Positions 46,272-54,761 of a stretch of 64,000 bases of DNA are shown here, in pieces (the first letter of the stretch is position 1; each line of letters opens with the position of its first letter). Under the pieces are notes generated by a model. The model was not told where the DNA came from and ran no database searches. It saw only the letters and a list, made by a program, of their open reading frames with translations. Source of the stretch: Streptomyces koelreuteriae (GTDB taxonomy: Bacteria; Actinomycetota; Actinomycetes; Streptomycetales; Streptomycetaceae); contig NZ_CP075896.1 of NCBI RefSeq assembly GCF_018604545.1, forward strand, positions 3,100,001-3,164,000, given 5' to 3'. Made by a program: the position numbers and the translations under genes.

Positions 46272-46883
46272 CTAGCGCACCAGGCCCCACCGGAAGCCGA
46301 GCGCCACCGCGTGGGCCCGGTCCGAGGCGCCGAGCTTCTTGAACAGGCGCCGGGCGTGGGTCTTGACGGTGTCCTCGGAGAGGAACAGCTCGCGGCCGAT
46401 CTCCGCGTTCGAGCGGCCGTGGCTCATGCCTTCGAGGACCTGGATCTCACGCGCCGTGAGCGTGGGCGCGGCGCCCATCTCGGCCGAGCGCAGCCGGCGC
46501 GGGGCGAGCCGCCAGGTCGGGTCGGCCAGGGCCTGCGTCACCGTCGCGCGCAGCTCGGCGCGGGAGGCGTCCTTGTGCAGATAGCCGCGGGCACCTGCGG
46601 CGACGGCGAGCGCCACGCCGTCCAGGTCCTCGGCGACGGTGAGCATGATGATGCGCGCACCGGGGTCGGCGGACAGCAGCCGCCGGACCGTCTCGACGCC
46701 GCCCAGACCGGGCATGCGCACGTCCATCAGAATCAGGTCCGAGCGGTCGGCCCCCCAGCGGCGGAGGACTTCCTCGCCGTTGGCCGCCGTCGTCACGCGC
46801 TCTACGCCGGGCACGGTCGCGACCGCGCGACGGAGCGCCTCTCGGGCAAGCGGGGAGTCGTCGCAGACGAGGACGGAAGTCAT
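46272..46883 (-). CDS. bldM: developmental response regulator BldM
   Basis: 203 aa from the ATG at 46883, six bases after GGAGGG. A receiver domain (LVCDDSPLAREAL, Asp54 in LILMDVRMPG, Lys in YLHKDAS) is joined to a LuxR-type DNA-binding domain (LTAREIQVLEGMSHGRSNAEIG, then EDTVKTHARRLFKKLG). It is needed for aerial hyphae and sporulation; it works as a homodimer and as a heterodimer with WhiI. It is an orphan regulator with no kinase beside it. The divergent neighbour is whiD. Confidence 0.96.
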   Translation of the reverse strand: MTSVLVCDDSPLAREALRRAVATVPGVERVTTAANGEEVLRRWGADRSDLILMDVRMPGLGGVETVRRLLSADPGARIIMLTVAEDLDGVALAVAAGARGYLHKDASRAELRATVTQALADPTWRLAPRRLRSAEMGAAPTLTAREIQVLEGMSHGRSNAEIGRELFLSEDTVKTHARRLFKKLGASDRAHAVALGFRWGLVR

Positions 46884-47263
46884 GACCGCCCTCCGCAGCT
46901 GATGCACGTCACCTTGAGCCTCCAGGCTGGTACGGAATCGTCACCTGTGCGGTCGACCGTCTCGGATATCTGTCCGAGCCCTTGTTCCTTCAACCGCCTC
47001 GCACTCTCAACGACGGTCACTCGAAAGAGTTACGGGGTCGGCTGTCATCTTCGGCACTCTACGTGAGGGGGCGGACACGGTGCAGACATGAGCGGCAGAC
47101 CCACGAACTTTCATCACAACCTATGCCCCATTCAGACCCATTTCTTCCGCTTTGCCAGTGTCTGGAGCTAGATTCGCAATGAGTCATATTTTCATCTCCT
47201 TAGATCGTAGTTGTACGGTCGTAGACACCGGATCCGCCCAGAACGGCTACAAGGGGTCACGTA
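46884..47263. promoter_or_regulatory. shared bldM-whiD control region
   Basis: 380 bp between two divergent developmental genes, presumably holding both sets of promoters. CTCGGA and TCCGAG form an inverted repeat six bases apart near 46959-46976. The whiD-proximal half is AT-rich for this genome (TCATATTTTCATCTCCTTAG). I could not assign promoter boxes with confidence. Confidence 0.5.
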
Positions 47264-47593
47264 ATGGCAGATTTCTCCCGCCTTCCCGGACCGAACGCGG
47301 ACCTGTGGGACTGGCAGCTGCTGGCTGCCTGTCGCGGGGTGGACAGCTCGCTCTTCTTCCATCCGGAGGGCGAGCGCGGTGCGGCTCGGAGTGCTCGCGA
47401 GAACTCGGCCAAAGAGGTCTGCATGAGGTGCCCGGTACGCGCCGAGTGCGCTGCTCACGCCCTGGCGGTGCGTGAGCCGTACGGCGTGTGGGGCGGGCTG
47501 ACCGAGGACGAGCGCGAAGAGCTCATGGGGCGGGCGCGCAACCGGCTGGTGTCGGCGTCGGCACCGGGCGGGCATACCGCCTCGCACCATTGA
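47264..47593 (+). CDS. whiD: WhiB-family iron-sulfur regulator WhiD
   Basis: 109 aa with the four cluster-binding cysteines Cys23 (LAACRG), Cys53, Cys56 and Cys62 (EVCMRCPVRAEC) and the G-V-W-G-G turn (YGVWGGLTEDERE). It binds a [4Fe-4S] cluster and works with the principal sigma factor. WhiD is required for late spore maturation. The ATG follows GGGG at about seven bases. Confidence 0.96.
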   Translation: MADFSRLPGPNADLWDWQLLAACRGVDSSLFFHPEGERGAARSARENSAKEVCMRCPVRAECAAHALAVREPYGVWGGLTEDEREELMGRARNRLVSASAPGGHTASHH

Positions 47594-47651
47594 AATAACG
47601 TTTCTGCAGACAGGCACGCGCACGACAAGGCATGCACGCCTGCGCGTGGAG

Positions 47652-48548
47652 CTAGCGGACGGCCGCCCGCGCGAGCTGGTCGAGCGTCGCCGACACCGCC
47701 GGGACCTGAGCGAGGTCGGGCAGGGTGAGCGCGACGATCTCCCGCCGCACCACCGGTTCCAGCGTCACGGTGCGTACTCCCCGGGGCCGAACCGACTCGA
47801 CGGCGAGCTGGGGCAGCACGGCCACGCCCAGCCCGGCGCCGACCAGGCCGACGACCGCCGGGTAGTCGTCGGTGGCGAAGTCGATGCGAGGCGTGAAGCC
47901 GGCCGCCGCGCACACCTCGACCAACTGGCCGCGACAGCGCGGACAGCCCGCGATCCACGACTCCCGCGCGAGCTCACCGATGGCGACGGACCCCGCGCCC
48001 GCGAGCCGGTGCCGCTCCGGCACGAGGGCGACGAGCCGGTCCGACAGCAGCGGCCGTACGACGAGGTCGTCCCACTCCTCCGCGCCCGCCGCGCCCTCGT
48101 AGCGGAAGGCGAGCGCCACGTCGCAGTCGCCCTCGCGCAGCAGGCCGACCGACGCGGGCGGTTCGGCCTCCTCCAGGGAGACACGGGTGCCGGGATGCGC
48201 GGCGCGCAGTGCGGCGAGGGCCGTGGGCACCAGCGTGGAGCTGCCGCTGGGGAAGGAGACGAGCCGGACCCGTCCCGCGCGCAGCCCGGCGATGGCGGCG
48301 ATCTCCTCCTCGGCGGCCGTGAGCCCGGCGAGGATCCCGGCGGCGTGCCGCACCAGCGCCTCACCGGCCTGGGTCAGGCGCATCTCGCGCCCGGTGCGGA
48401 TGAGCAGAGGGGTGCCGACGGAGGATTCCAGGGCCTTCATCTGCTGACTGACGGCGGGCTGGGTGCAGCCCAGCTCACGCCCCGCGGCGGAGAAGGAACC
48501 GGTGGCGGCGACGGCGCGCAGGACGCGGAGATGGCGGGCTTCGATCAC
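47652..48548 (-). CDS. LysR-family transcriptional regulator
   Basis: 298 aa from the GTG at 48548. The N-terminal helix-turn-helix reads HLRVLRAVAATGSFSAAGRELGCTQPAVSQQMKALE, here described as residues 5-40, and a periplasmic-binding-like effector domain follows. TATCCT ends six bases before the GTG and no separate ribosome site exists, so the message may be leaderless. It is divergent from the MOSC gene, a possible target. Confidence 0.9.
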   Translation of the reverse strand: MIEARHLRVLRAVAATGSFSAAGRELGCTQPAVSQQMKALESSVGTPLLIRTGREMRLTQAGEALVRHAAGILAGLTAAEEEIAAIAGLRAGRVRLVSFPSGSSTLVPTALAALRAAHPGTRVSLEEAEPPASVGLLREGDCDVALAFRYEGAAGAEEWDDLVVRPLLSDRLVALVPERHRLAGAGSVAIGELARESWIAGCPRCRGQLVEVCAAAGFTPRIDFATDDYPAVVGLVGAGLGVAVLPQLAVESVRPRGVRTVTLEPVVRREIVALTLPDLAQVPAVSATLDQLARAAVR

Positions 48549-48629
48549 CCTTCGAGGATAAGCGACTCTTTGATCGCGATGCGAATAATGCGTCGACGCT
48601 TTGAGGGGCGGTCCCTTACCGTGCGAGGC

Positions 48630-49298
48630 ATGAAGCTTCTGTCTGTGAATCTGGGCCGCGCCGAGGCTGTGCCGTACACGGACAACCCGGAGGGTGTGAC
48701 CGGGATCGACAAGCGGCCGGTCGACGGGGCGGTACGGGTGTCGGCGCCCGGGCCCAAGGGCGTCGGCGGGAGCGGGCTGGCCGGGGACGCGGTGTGCAAG
48801 CTGGAGCACCACGGCGGTGACGACCAGGCGGTGTACGCGATGGCGCGCGAGGACCTGGACGAGTGGGAGCGCGCGCTGGGCCGGACCCTGGCCGACGGGG
48901 CGTTCGGCGAGAACCTCACGACCCAGGGGCTCGACGTGTCCGGCGCGCTGATCGGCGAGCGCTGGCGCATCGGGCCCGAGGTGGTGCTGGAGATCACCTC
49001 CGGGCGGATCCCGTGCCGTACGTTCCAGGGCCATCTGGAGGAGAAGGGCTGGGTGAAGCGGTTCACGCGGCGGGGCGCGCCGGGCGCCTATCTGCGGGTG
49101 ATCGAGCCCGGGGAGATTCGCGCGGGCGACGCCGTCGAGATCCTGCACCGGCCGGACCACGACGTCACCGTGGCCCTGCAGTTCCGGGCGGTGACCACCG
49201 AACGGACGCTGCTGCCGCGGCTGCTGGCGGCGGGTGAGGCGCTGCACCCGGAGGTGCTGCGCTGGGCGCGGGAGTACGTGGAGAAGAACGGGGCCTGA
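48630..49298 (+). CDS. MOSC-domain protein (YiiM-like)
   Basis: 222 aa from the ATG at 48630. MOSC features: CKLEHHGGDDQAVYAM, FGENLTTQGLD, and the conserved Cys in SGRIPCRTFQ, which in this fold is implicated in sulfur or molybdenum-cofactor chemistry. A C-terminal three-helix tail (TERTLLPRLLAAGEAL) is typical of YiiM-type proteins. The substrate is probably an N-hydroxylated or sulfur compound. It is divergent from the LysR gene with 81 bp between. Confidence 0.9.
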   Translation: MKLLSVNLGRAEAVPYTDNPEGVTGIDKRPVDGAVRVSAPGPKGVGGSGLAGDAVCKLEHHGGDDQAVYAMAREDLDEWERALGRTLADGAFGENLTTQGLDVSGALIGERWRIGPEVVLEITSGRIPCRTFQGHLEEKGWVKRFTRRGAPGAYLRVIEPGEIRAGDAVEILHRPDHDVTVALQFRAVTTERTLLPRLLAAGEALHPEVLRWAREYVEKNGA

Positions 49299-49392
49299 CA
49301 GCGCCTCACCGCGACTGTCTCCACCGACCCTTCACCGCCGAAGGCCCCGTCCGGAAGCGGACGCACCCAGTCCGGGTCACTAACCTTCTGCC

Positions 49393-50166
49393 ATGACAAC
49401 GGCTCTGATTACGGGATCGACGGCAGGCATCGGGGCCGCGTTCGCGCGGCGACTGGCGGCCGACGGGCACAACCTGGTGCTGGTGGCCCGGGACACCAAG
49501 CGGCTCAGGGAACAGGCGACCGAACTGCACGACGGGCACGGCATCGAGGCGGAGGTGCTGACGGCCGACCTGGCCGAGGACAAGGGCATCGAGGCGGTGG
49601 CCGGCCGGCTGGGCGACCGCAAGAACCCCGTCGACCTCCTGGTCAACAACGCCGGCTTCGGCAACAAGGGCCGCTATCTCGATGTCTCCATGGCCGATGA
49701 GCTGCGGATGCTCAAGGTGCACTGCGAGGCGGTGCTGCGGCTGACGTCGGCGGCGGCAGACGGCATGCGGGAGCGCGGCCGGGGCGGTGTCGTCAATGTC
49801 GCGTCGGTCGCCGCGTTCGTGCCGCGGGGCACCTACGGCGCGTCCAAGGCGTGGGTCGTGCAGTTCACGCAGGGCGCGGCGCGCGATCTGGCCGGCAGCG
49901 GCGTACGGCTGATGGCGCTGTGCCCCGGTTTCGTGCGCACGGAGTTCCACGACCGGGCCGGGATGGGCACGGACAACATCCCGAGCTGGATGTGGCTCGA
50001 CGCGGACAAGCTGGTGGCGGCGGCGCTGCACGACCTGGCCCGGGGCAAGACGCTGTCGATCCCGGACCCGCGCTACAAGGCGCTGATGGGGGCGGCGAAG
50101 CTGGTGCCGCGGGGGATGCTCGGGGCGGTTTCGTCGAAGACGGGGCGCAAGTACGGGCCGCAGTAG
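49393..50166 (+). CDS. short-chain dehydrogenase/reductase
   Basis: 257 aa classical SDR: cofactor motif TGSTAGIGAAFA at residues 6-17, NNAGFGNKG, catalytic Ser138 (NVASVAAF) and Tyr148-x3-Lys152 (TYGASKA). The arginine after the second strand (VARDTKRLREQ) suggests NADP preference. The substrate is unknown. Confidence 0.93.
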   Translation: MTTALITGSTAGIGAAFARRLAADGHNLVLVARDTKRLREQATELHDGHGIEAEVLTADLAEDKGIEAVAGRLGDRKNPVDLLVNNAGFGNKGRYLDVSMADELRMLKVHCEAVLRLTSAAADGMRERGRGGVVNVASVAAFVPRGTYGASKAWVVQFTQGAARDLAGSGVRLMALCPGFVRTEFHDRAGMGTDNIPSWMWLDADKLVAAALHDLARGKTLSIPDPRYKALMGAAKLVPRGMLGAVSSKTGRKYGPQ

Positions 50167-50285
50167 CGGGCCCGGTGGCGAGCTCGGTAGCGGAAAGGGA
50201 CGCCGAAGCGCCGGGAGGCACCTGGGCGGGCCGCTTGGGAGAATGGAGCTGTCCAGCCGGCCCCAGCGATCCCGGAGGCGAGGCC

Positions 50286-50993
50286 ATGACCTTCGTACAG
50301 CTCATCGAGTGCAAGACCAGTCGGCTCGACGAGATGAACCGGCTGATGGATCAGTGGGTCGAGCAGACCAGAGGGAAGCGGACGGCGACGCACAGTGTGG
50401 TCGCGCAGGACCGGGCCGACGCGTCGCACGTCGTGGAGATCGTGGAGTTCCCGTCGTACGAGGAGGCGATGCGGAACTCGGGGCTTCCGGAGACCGGACG
50501 GATCTTCCAGGAGATGGTGGCGCTCTGCGAGGAGACGCCGACGTTCACCGATCTCGACGTGGTGCGGGACGAGCAGCTGAACGCGGCGACCGCGCGCCGC
50601 TTCTTCGAGCAGGCGCCCGGGCAGGGGGCGGCGCCCCCGTTCAACGACGTGTTCATCGAGGACTACCACGACCACGATCCCGCCAATGTGCAGGACGTGA
50701 TCGGGCTGGACGCGCTGCGCCGCGAGGTGGAGGTGTGGCGGGGCGGGTTCGACTTCTCGTTCACGATCGAGGACCAGATCGCCCAGGGCGACCGGGTGTG
50801 CACCCGGTGGTCCTGGCAGGGGCACCACAAGGGCGACTTCCTCGGGATTCCGTCGACCGGGAAGGACGTCACCATGACCGGGACGACCGTGTACCGGTGC
50901 ACGCCGGACGGGAAGCTCGCCGAGGGCTGGTGGCAGTACGACCGGCTGGGGCTGATGCAGCAGCTCGGGGCGCTCGATCCGCTGGAGCTGTGA
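50286..50993 (+). CDS. SnoaL-like/ester-cyclase fold protein
   Basis: 235 aa. The N-terminal half (FVQLIECKTSRLDEMNRLMDQW) resembles a ferredoxin-like ABM-type module. The C-terminal half (from FNDVFIEDYHDHDPANVQD) is a SnoaL-like alpha+beta barrel as in polyketide cyclases and limonene-epoxide-hydrolase relatives, with the closing WWQYDRLGLMQQLG. A two-module fusion of this sort is conserved in Streptomyces. The function is unknown. Confidence 0.82.
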   Translation: MTFVQLIECKTSRLDEMNRLMDQWVEQTRGKRTATHSVVAQDRADASHVVEIVEFPSYEEAMRNSGLPETGRIFQEMVALCEETPTFTDLDVVRDEQLNAATARRFFEQAPGQGAAPPFNDVFIEDYHDHDPANVQDVIGLDALRREVEVWRGGFDFSFTIEDQIAQGDRVCTRWSWQGHHKGDFLGIPSTGKDVTMTGTTVYRCTPDGKLAEGWWQYDRLGLMQQLGALDPLEL

Positions 50994-51065
50994 CCCGCAG
51001 CTCTGACCCCGCGGCGCTCCTTCAGTAAGCCGACCCGGGCCACGACGGTGCACGCACACCAGCGA

Positions 51066-51540
51066 CGCCTTGTGTGGAGTCCGTCTCCAGGCGCTGCGCG
51101 CCGTCGCGGCTCCGGACGGCATGGTGCCGCTCGCCGACACGCGGCTGGTGGAGCCGGCCGCGTCGATGGCGGGCGGGGTGGCGTTCTCACCGCGCCTGGA
51201 ACTGTTCCCGCTGGATCTGGGGCTTTCCCGCGCTCTGCGCATTTCGCAGGCCCAGCGGGGGTTCGCCCGGAGAGCGGCATCACGACGGACGACCTGTTGT
51301 CCCGGGTGCGGGCCCGATTCACCGGTCTGTCGGCGCTGGACGGGACGACATACGTCGAGTTGTCCGAGGCACTGGGATGCGAGTTTCCCGTTGGACTTGG
51401 ACACCGAGCGGCGGCGCTTCTTCCCGAAGGCCGAGGAAGCGCGCGGCAGCCGACTGGGGCTGTCGTCCTCCGTCCTGACCAGTACCGGCTGCTCCCTGTA
51501 CGCGGCGGCTCAGGGCCGTATCGCCGAGCCCGGCACGCTC
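51066..51540 (+). pseudogene. frameshifted remnant resembling the C-terminus of BREX kinase PglW
   Basis: Coding-like sequence that changes frame twice. The first part reads GVRLQALRAVAAPDG ... SPRLELFPLDLG ... ALRISQA. After a shift near 51255 it continues GITTDDLLSRVRARF ... YVELSEALG. After a second shift near 51390 it returns to the first frame as PLDLDTERRRFFPKAEEA ... SSSVLTSTG. There is no start codon or upstream domain. The pattern recalls the C-terminal region of PglW-type Ser/Thr kinases of BREX type 2 (phage growth limitation). The identification is from memory of the family. Confidence 0.55.
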
Positions 51541-51726
51541 GTCCGTGAGGCTGCCCCATCCCCGTATCACCGTCACCAAGACCAGCAAGAACGCGGTGGG
51601 AAACCGCATGAGCAGCACGATCAGGGTCAAGCAGCCACCCGCGAACCCGTCGCCTCGGGTGGAGGTGGACCGTCCCGGTCGCCGGTCCTCCTCCACCGTG
51701 TCCGGTCGCCAAGGACGTGCAGCCAT
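51319..51726 (-). CDS. small membrane protein, possibly truncated
   Basis: 135 aa from the ATG at 51726. The first 70 residues look genuine: a charged start (AARPWRPDTVEEDRRPGR) and a hydrophobic stretch (LTLIVLLMRFPTAFLLVLVTVI). The remaining residues run antisense through the PglW-like remnant and look accidental, so the original 3' end may have been lost at the junction near 51540. Confidence 0.35.
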   Translation of the reverse strand: MAARPWRPDTVEEDRRPGRSTSTRGDGFAGGCLTLIVLLMRFPTAFLLVLVTVIRGWGSLTDERAGLGDTALSRRVQGAAGTGQDGGRQPQSAAARFLGLREEAPPLGVQVQRETRIPVPRTTRRMSSRPAPTDR

Positions 51727-51813
51727 GGCCTGGCCACCACTTTCGTGATTCGAGGCCCGGATCATGAAATCTTGCGGCTCAGTCCCGCCATCACGGCCGC
51801 CGTGCACCGCGGC

Positions 51814-52107
51814 TCACCGATGTCCCAGGAGGTGGTCGCGGAGCTCGTCGTTGCAGTCCTCACCGATCCCGGCCTGGACTCGAGAGAAGGCCAGCACTTC
51901 GTCTCCCCCGCCTTCCTGCTCGGCCTCGGCCAGTTGCCTATCGATGTCCGCGACGTACTCGGCACATTCGGCGCTGACGGGCCTCTCGGGCTGCGGGTCC
52001 GGTGCGGAGGAGGCGTCCAGTCCGGCGGTGGCGGCGAGGCCGGCCGCGCACAGCACCATCCACGCGGCAGCCCACGTGCGACGGCTCGTCCGTATCGGCT
52101 TGGGCAT
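51814..52107 (-). CDS. small secreted protein
   Basis: 97 aa: Arg-rich start, one hydrophobic export segment (AAWMVLCAAGLAATAGL) and a mature part of about 65 residues with two cysteines (SAECAEYVAD and GEDCNDELRD) that may pair. AGGATG precedes the ATG by six bases. No family is recognised. Confidence 0.55.
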   Translation of the reverse strand: MPKPIRTSRRTWAAAWMVLCAAGLAATAGLDASSAPDPQPERPVSAECAEYVADIDRQLAEAEQEGGGDEVLAFSRVQAGIGEDCNDELRDHLLGHR

Positions 52108-52442
52108 CCAGGCATCCTACGAGCGGCCGCGGCAGGCTGTCGCCGCATCGCGGATCTCTCGTCGACGACACCGGCGACATCCCGTGCGCGGGCGACCACA
52201 TGCAGGCGACGCTCTTCCGGCCGACCGGCGACGAAACCCCGTGCAGCCGCTGCCTCAGCTCACCACCCACCGGTCAACGGGTCCGACTGAGCCGGGAACG
52301 GCCCCGGACCGCTGTGGAAGGTCGCCGCGCAGCAGAGGCCCAAGTCCGGTTACTACGCCGAGCTGACTGCTCAACTCGGCGCGGCGGTGGCATAGTTCAA
52401 AACCGCCCCAAACCACCCCCCTGCTGCTGTAGGTTCCCGCCC

Positions 52443-53333
52443 ATGGCCACCAGCAAAGAGATCGAGAACCCGGAGTCGCGCTTCTCCGCAGTGCTGGCGA
52501 GTGCCGCCAGGCTTCCGGGCGTGCGTATCCACAGGGAGGAATACCTCCGAAAGGCGCTGGCCCGCTATTGCTCCGAGGACGAGATCCGCAGGGCGATCGA
52601 AGAAACCCCCGCAGCGGCGGGTATCCCTATCGCTGTTCTGGACAAAGCGGCCAACGACTCGATCAACTACGAAGCCGCCAAGGCCAGTGCCCTCTCGGCG
52701 GCTGCCGGGATACCCGGCTTCATCGCTCTTCCCGCCACTGTGCCCGCCGATACGGCCCAGTACTTCGGCCACATGCTGCGCATCGCTCAAAAGCTCGCCT
52801 ACCTCTACAGCTGGCCCGATCTGTTCTCCGACGACAGCGACGACCTCGACGACGCGACCAAGGGAGTGCTCACGCTCTTCTTCGGCGTCATGTTCGGCAC
52901 CCAGTCGGCGAACGCCGCCGTGGGGAAGGTCGCGGGGATGATGTCGAAGGAGGTCGCCAAGAAGCTGCCGCAGAAGGCACTCACCCAGGGTGTCATCTAC
53001 CCCATCGTGAAGAAGGTCGCGGGCTACCTCGGCGTCCAGATGACGAAGCAGACCTTCGCGAAGTCCGTCTCCAAGGCCATTCCCGTCGTCGGGGCCGTCG
53101 TCTCCGGCGGGCTCACTCTCGCCACCTACCTTCCCATGGCCAAGAGGTTGAAGAAGCACCTCTCCAGCCTGGAGCTGACGAAGCCGGCGCACCGGGGCGT
53201 CGACGAACCGGTCGTGGACGGGGAGGTCGTGGACGGGGAAGTCGTGGAAGTGCACGAGTCCTCCGCCGCGATCCCTGAGCAGCCTGACGCGGACGACACC
53301 GCCGCCAAGCTGGAGAAGCGGCACTCGTCCTAG
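52443..53333 (+). CDS. EcsC-like protein
   Basis: 296 aa. A helical N-terminal part precedes AGIPGFIALPATVPADTA and MLRIAQKLAYLYSWPD, the pattern of EcsC-related proteins, in which these segments lie near the membrane. Further amphipathic or hydrophobic segments are VLTLFFGVMFGTQSAN and AIPVVGAVVSGGLTLATYL. The acidic tail has a tandem VVDGEV repeat. GC content appears lower than that of neighbours. The ATG has no ribosome site and TAGGTT lies six bases upstream (leaderless). The gap 52108-52442 holds no other gene. The role is unknown; its position between defence remnants suggests an accessory gene. Confidence 0.72.
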   Translation: MATSKEIENPESRFSAVLASAARLPGVRIHREEYLRKALARYCSEDEIRRAIEETPAAAGIPIAVLDKAANDSINYEAAKASALSAAAGIPGFIALPATVPADTAQYFGHMLRIAQKLAYLYSWPDLFSDDSDDLDDATKGVLTLFFGVMFGTQSANAAVGKVAGMMSKEVAKKLPQKALTQGVIYPIVKKVAGYLGVQMTKQTFAKSVSKAIPVVGAVVSGGLTLATYLPMAKRLKKHLSSLELTKPAHRGVDEPVVDGEVVDGEVVEVHESSAAIPEQPDADDTAAKLEKRHSS

Positions 53334-53416
53334 CCCACCGGGAGAAGAAAGCCACCGGTCCGGAGCCCCGGGGCGCGCATCCGCCTTTGTCAGTGACGCC
53401 GGGCAGGATGCGCGCC

Positions 53417-54052
53417 ATGGCATCGAGAGGCGACAGCGACGAGGCGTACGTGGTCGGCCTGTGCAATCGGGTGCTCGGCGAAGAAGCCCTGACCCAGCAC
53501 CGGTTCGACTGGCTGCTGGGCGACCCGGGGACCGGGGGCCGACAGGTCAGGCTGCCGGTCGACGCGTACTGGCCCGGCCGCCGACTGGTGGTCGAGTACC
53601 GGGAGCTCCAGCACGACCAGCAGGTGCCGCACTTCGACAAGCCGGACCGGCTCACCGTGAGCGGTGTCCACCGGGGTGAGCAGCGGGCCCTGTACGACGC
53701 CCGCCGCGACGCCGAGATCCCCGCTCACGGACTGCGGCTGATCGTGGTCCGGCCCGCCGACCTCGACGCGGACGGGCGCGGGCGGCTGCGGCGCAACGAG
53801 GAAGCCGACCTGGCGGAGCTGCGGAAGATCCTGGCCCGGGACAGCGACGAGAACCGGGCCACCGACGCCTTCCGCGCCTGGCTGCTCGCCGAGGGGTGGA
53901 CGCCCGACGAGCCCACGGACCGCCGGACCAGGCTCGAAGCCGTGCGCGGCGAGGAGCGGCTGATCTGCGAGGCCAAGGGCCGCACCGAGGAGAAGAGCAT
54001 CGACGGGTACGAGGTGACGGCCGACAACGGGGTGCGCCGACTGCTTGCCTGA
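53417..54052 (+). CDS. nuclease-fold-like hypothetical protein
   Basis: 211 aa. The first half contains LPVDAYWPGRRLVVEYRELQ and GLRLIVVRPADL, an Asp ... Glu-x-x spacing that recalls PD-(D/E)xK or Vsr-like endonucleases. The C-terminal part carries RLEAVRGEERLICEAKGRTE, another E-x-K, and then stops soon after, so a second domain may be truncated. It has no partner modification gene. The nuclease reading is tentative. Confidence 0.6.
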   Translation: MASRGDSDEAYVVGLCNRVLGEEALTQHRFDWLLGDPGTGGRQVRLPVDAYWPGRRLVVEYRELQHDQQVPHFDKPDRLTVSGVHRGEQRALYDARRDAEIPAHGLRLIVVRPADLDADGRGRLRRNEEADLAELRKILARDSDENRATDAFRAWLLAEGWTPDEPTDRRTRLEAVRGEERLICEAKGRTEEKSIDGYEVTADNGVRRLLA

Positions 54053-54099
54053 TCCAGACCCACCGGCCCCGAGAGATGTACATCTGCTACATTCATGAC

Positions 54100-54381
54100 A
54101 TGAGTGAGCCGGTTGTGGAATCCATGGCCGAGGTCCGCAGTCACCTCGCCGACGTGATCGACCGCGCCCGCCGCGACAAGACACCGACGATCATCACCCG
54201 GCGCGGCAAGCGGGAAGCCGTCGTGATCGACATCGAGGAGTACCAGCGGCTGCGCCAGCTCGCCGAGGACGCCGAAGAGGCATGGCTCAACCGGCTGGCC
54301 GACGAAGCCGAGTCCGAAGGCACCGACGGGTCGGTCTCACTCGAAGAGATGGCCGCCCTGCTCCGCGACCAGCAGCACTGA
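54100..54381 (+). CDS. Phd/YefM-family antitoxin
   Basis: 93 aa. The N-terminal Phd/YefM DNA-binding part reads SMAEVRSHLADVIDRARR ... PTIITRRGKREAVVIDIEEYQRL. The acidic C-terminus (DEAESEGTDGSVSLEEMAALL) would cover the toxin. It starts at 54100, directly below a TACATT hexamer (54088-54093), so the message may be leaderless. The dyads ATGTACAT (54076-54083) and TGTA...TACA just upstream are candidate autoregulatory operators. Five bases separate it from the toxin gene. Confidence 0.9.
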   Translation: MSEPVVESMAEVRSHLADVIDRARRDKTPTIITRRGKREAVVIDIEEYQRLRQLAEDAEEAWLNRLADEAESEGTDGSVSLEEMAALLRDQQH

Positions 54382-54386
54382 TCCGC

Positions 54387-54668
54387 ATGGGGTACGTCAC
54401 GCGCTTCACCCCGCACGCCCAGCGGGACATGCTCAAGATCCCGCGCCCTGATGCCCTGCGCATCCTGTACCGCTTGACCGAACTCCAGAAGGCGATGGAT
54501 GCGGGGGAGACGGCGGCCTTTGATGTGAAGGCACTCCGAGGGCACAACGCCCGGTGGCGACTCAGGGTCGGTGACTACCGGGTCGTCTACACCGTCGAGG
54601 ACGGTCGAGTCGTCGTGTGGGTCCTGACCGTGGGCAACCGGCGGGAGGTCTACCGTCAAGTTCCCTGA
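54387..54668 (+). CDS. RelE/ParE-family toxin
   Basis: 93 aa basic protein with the RelE fold: TRFTPHAQRDMLKIP, a long helix, then GHNARWRLRVGDYRVVYTVEDG, the Arg-rich strand pair used in mRNA cleavage, and VLTVGNRREVY. It is the second gene of the toxin-antitoxin operon. It probably cleaves ribosome-bound mRNA. Confidence 0.92.
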   Translation: MGYVTRFTPHAQRDMLKIPRPDALRILYRLTELQKAMDAGETAAFDVKALRGHNARWRLRVGDYRVVYTVEDGRVVVWVLTVGNRREVYRQVP

Positions 54669-54761
54669 GGCGTCAGCGCCCGCACGGTCTGCGCCGGACT
54701 GCCCGAAGATCACCCCCGACTAGCCCGACGCTGTCGCCCGCCGCCCCGACAGACGGCCGCT

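Noticed and set aside
47652..49247. 531-residue LysR protein using the whole open frame
   Set aside because: The helix-turn-helix begins just after the GTG at 48548; the rest is antisense to the MOSC gene.
49851..50285. N-terminal extension of the SnoaL-like protein
   Set aside because: The frame is open upstream but overlaps the SDR gene and is Arg/Gly-rich; the ATG at 50286 fits better.
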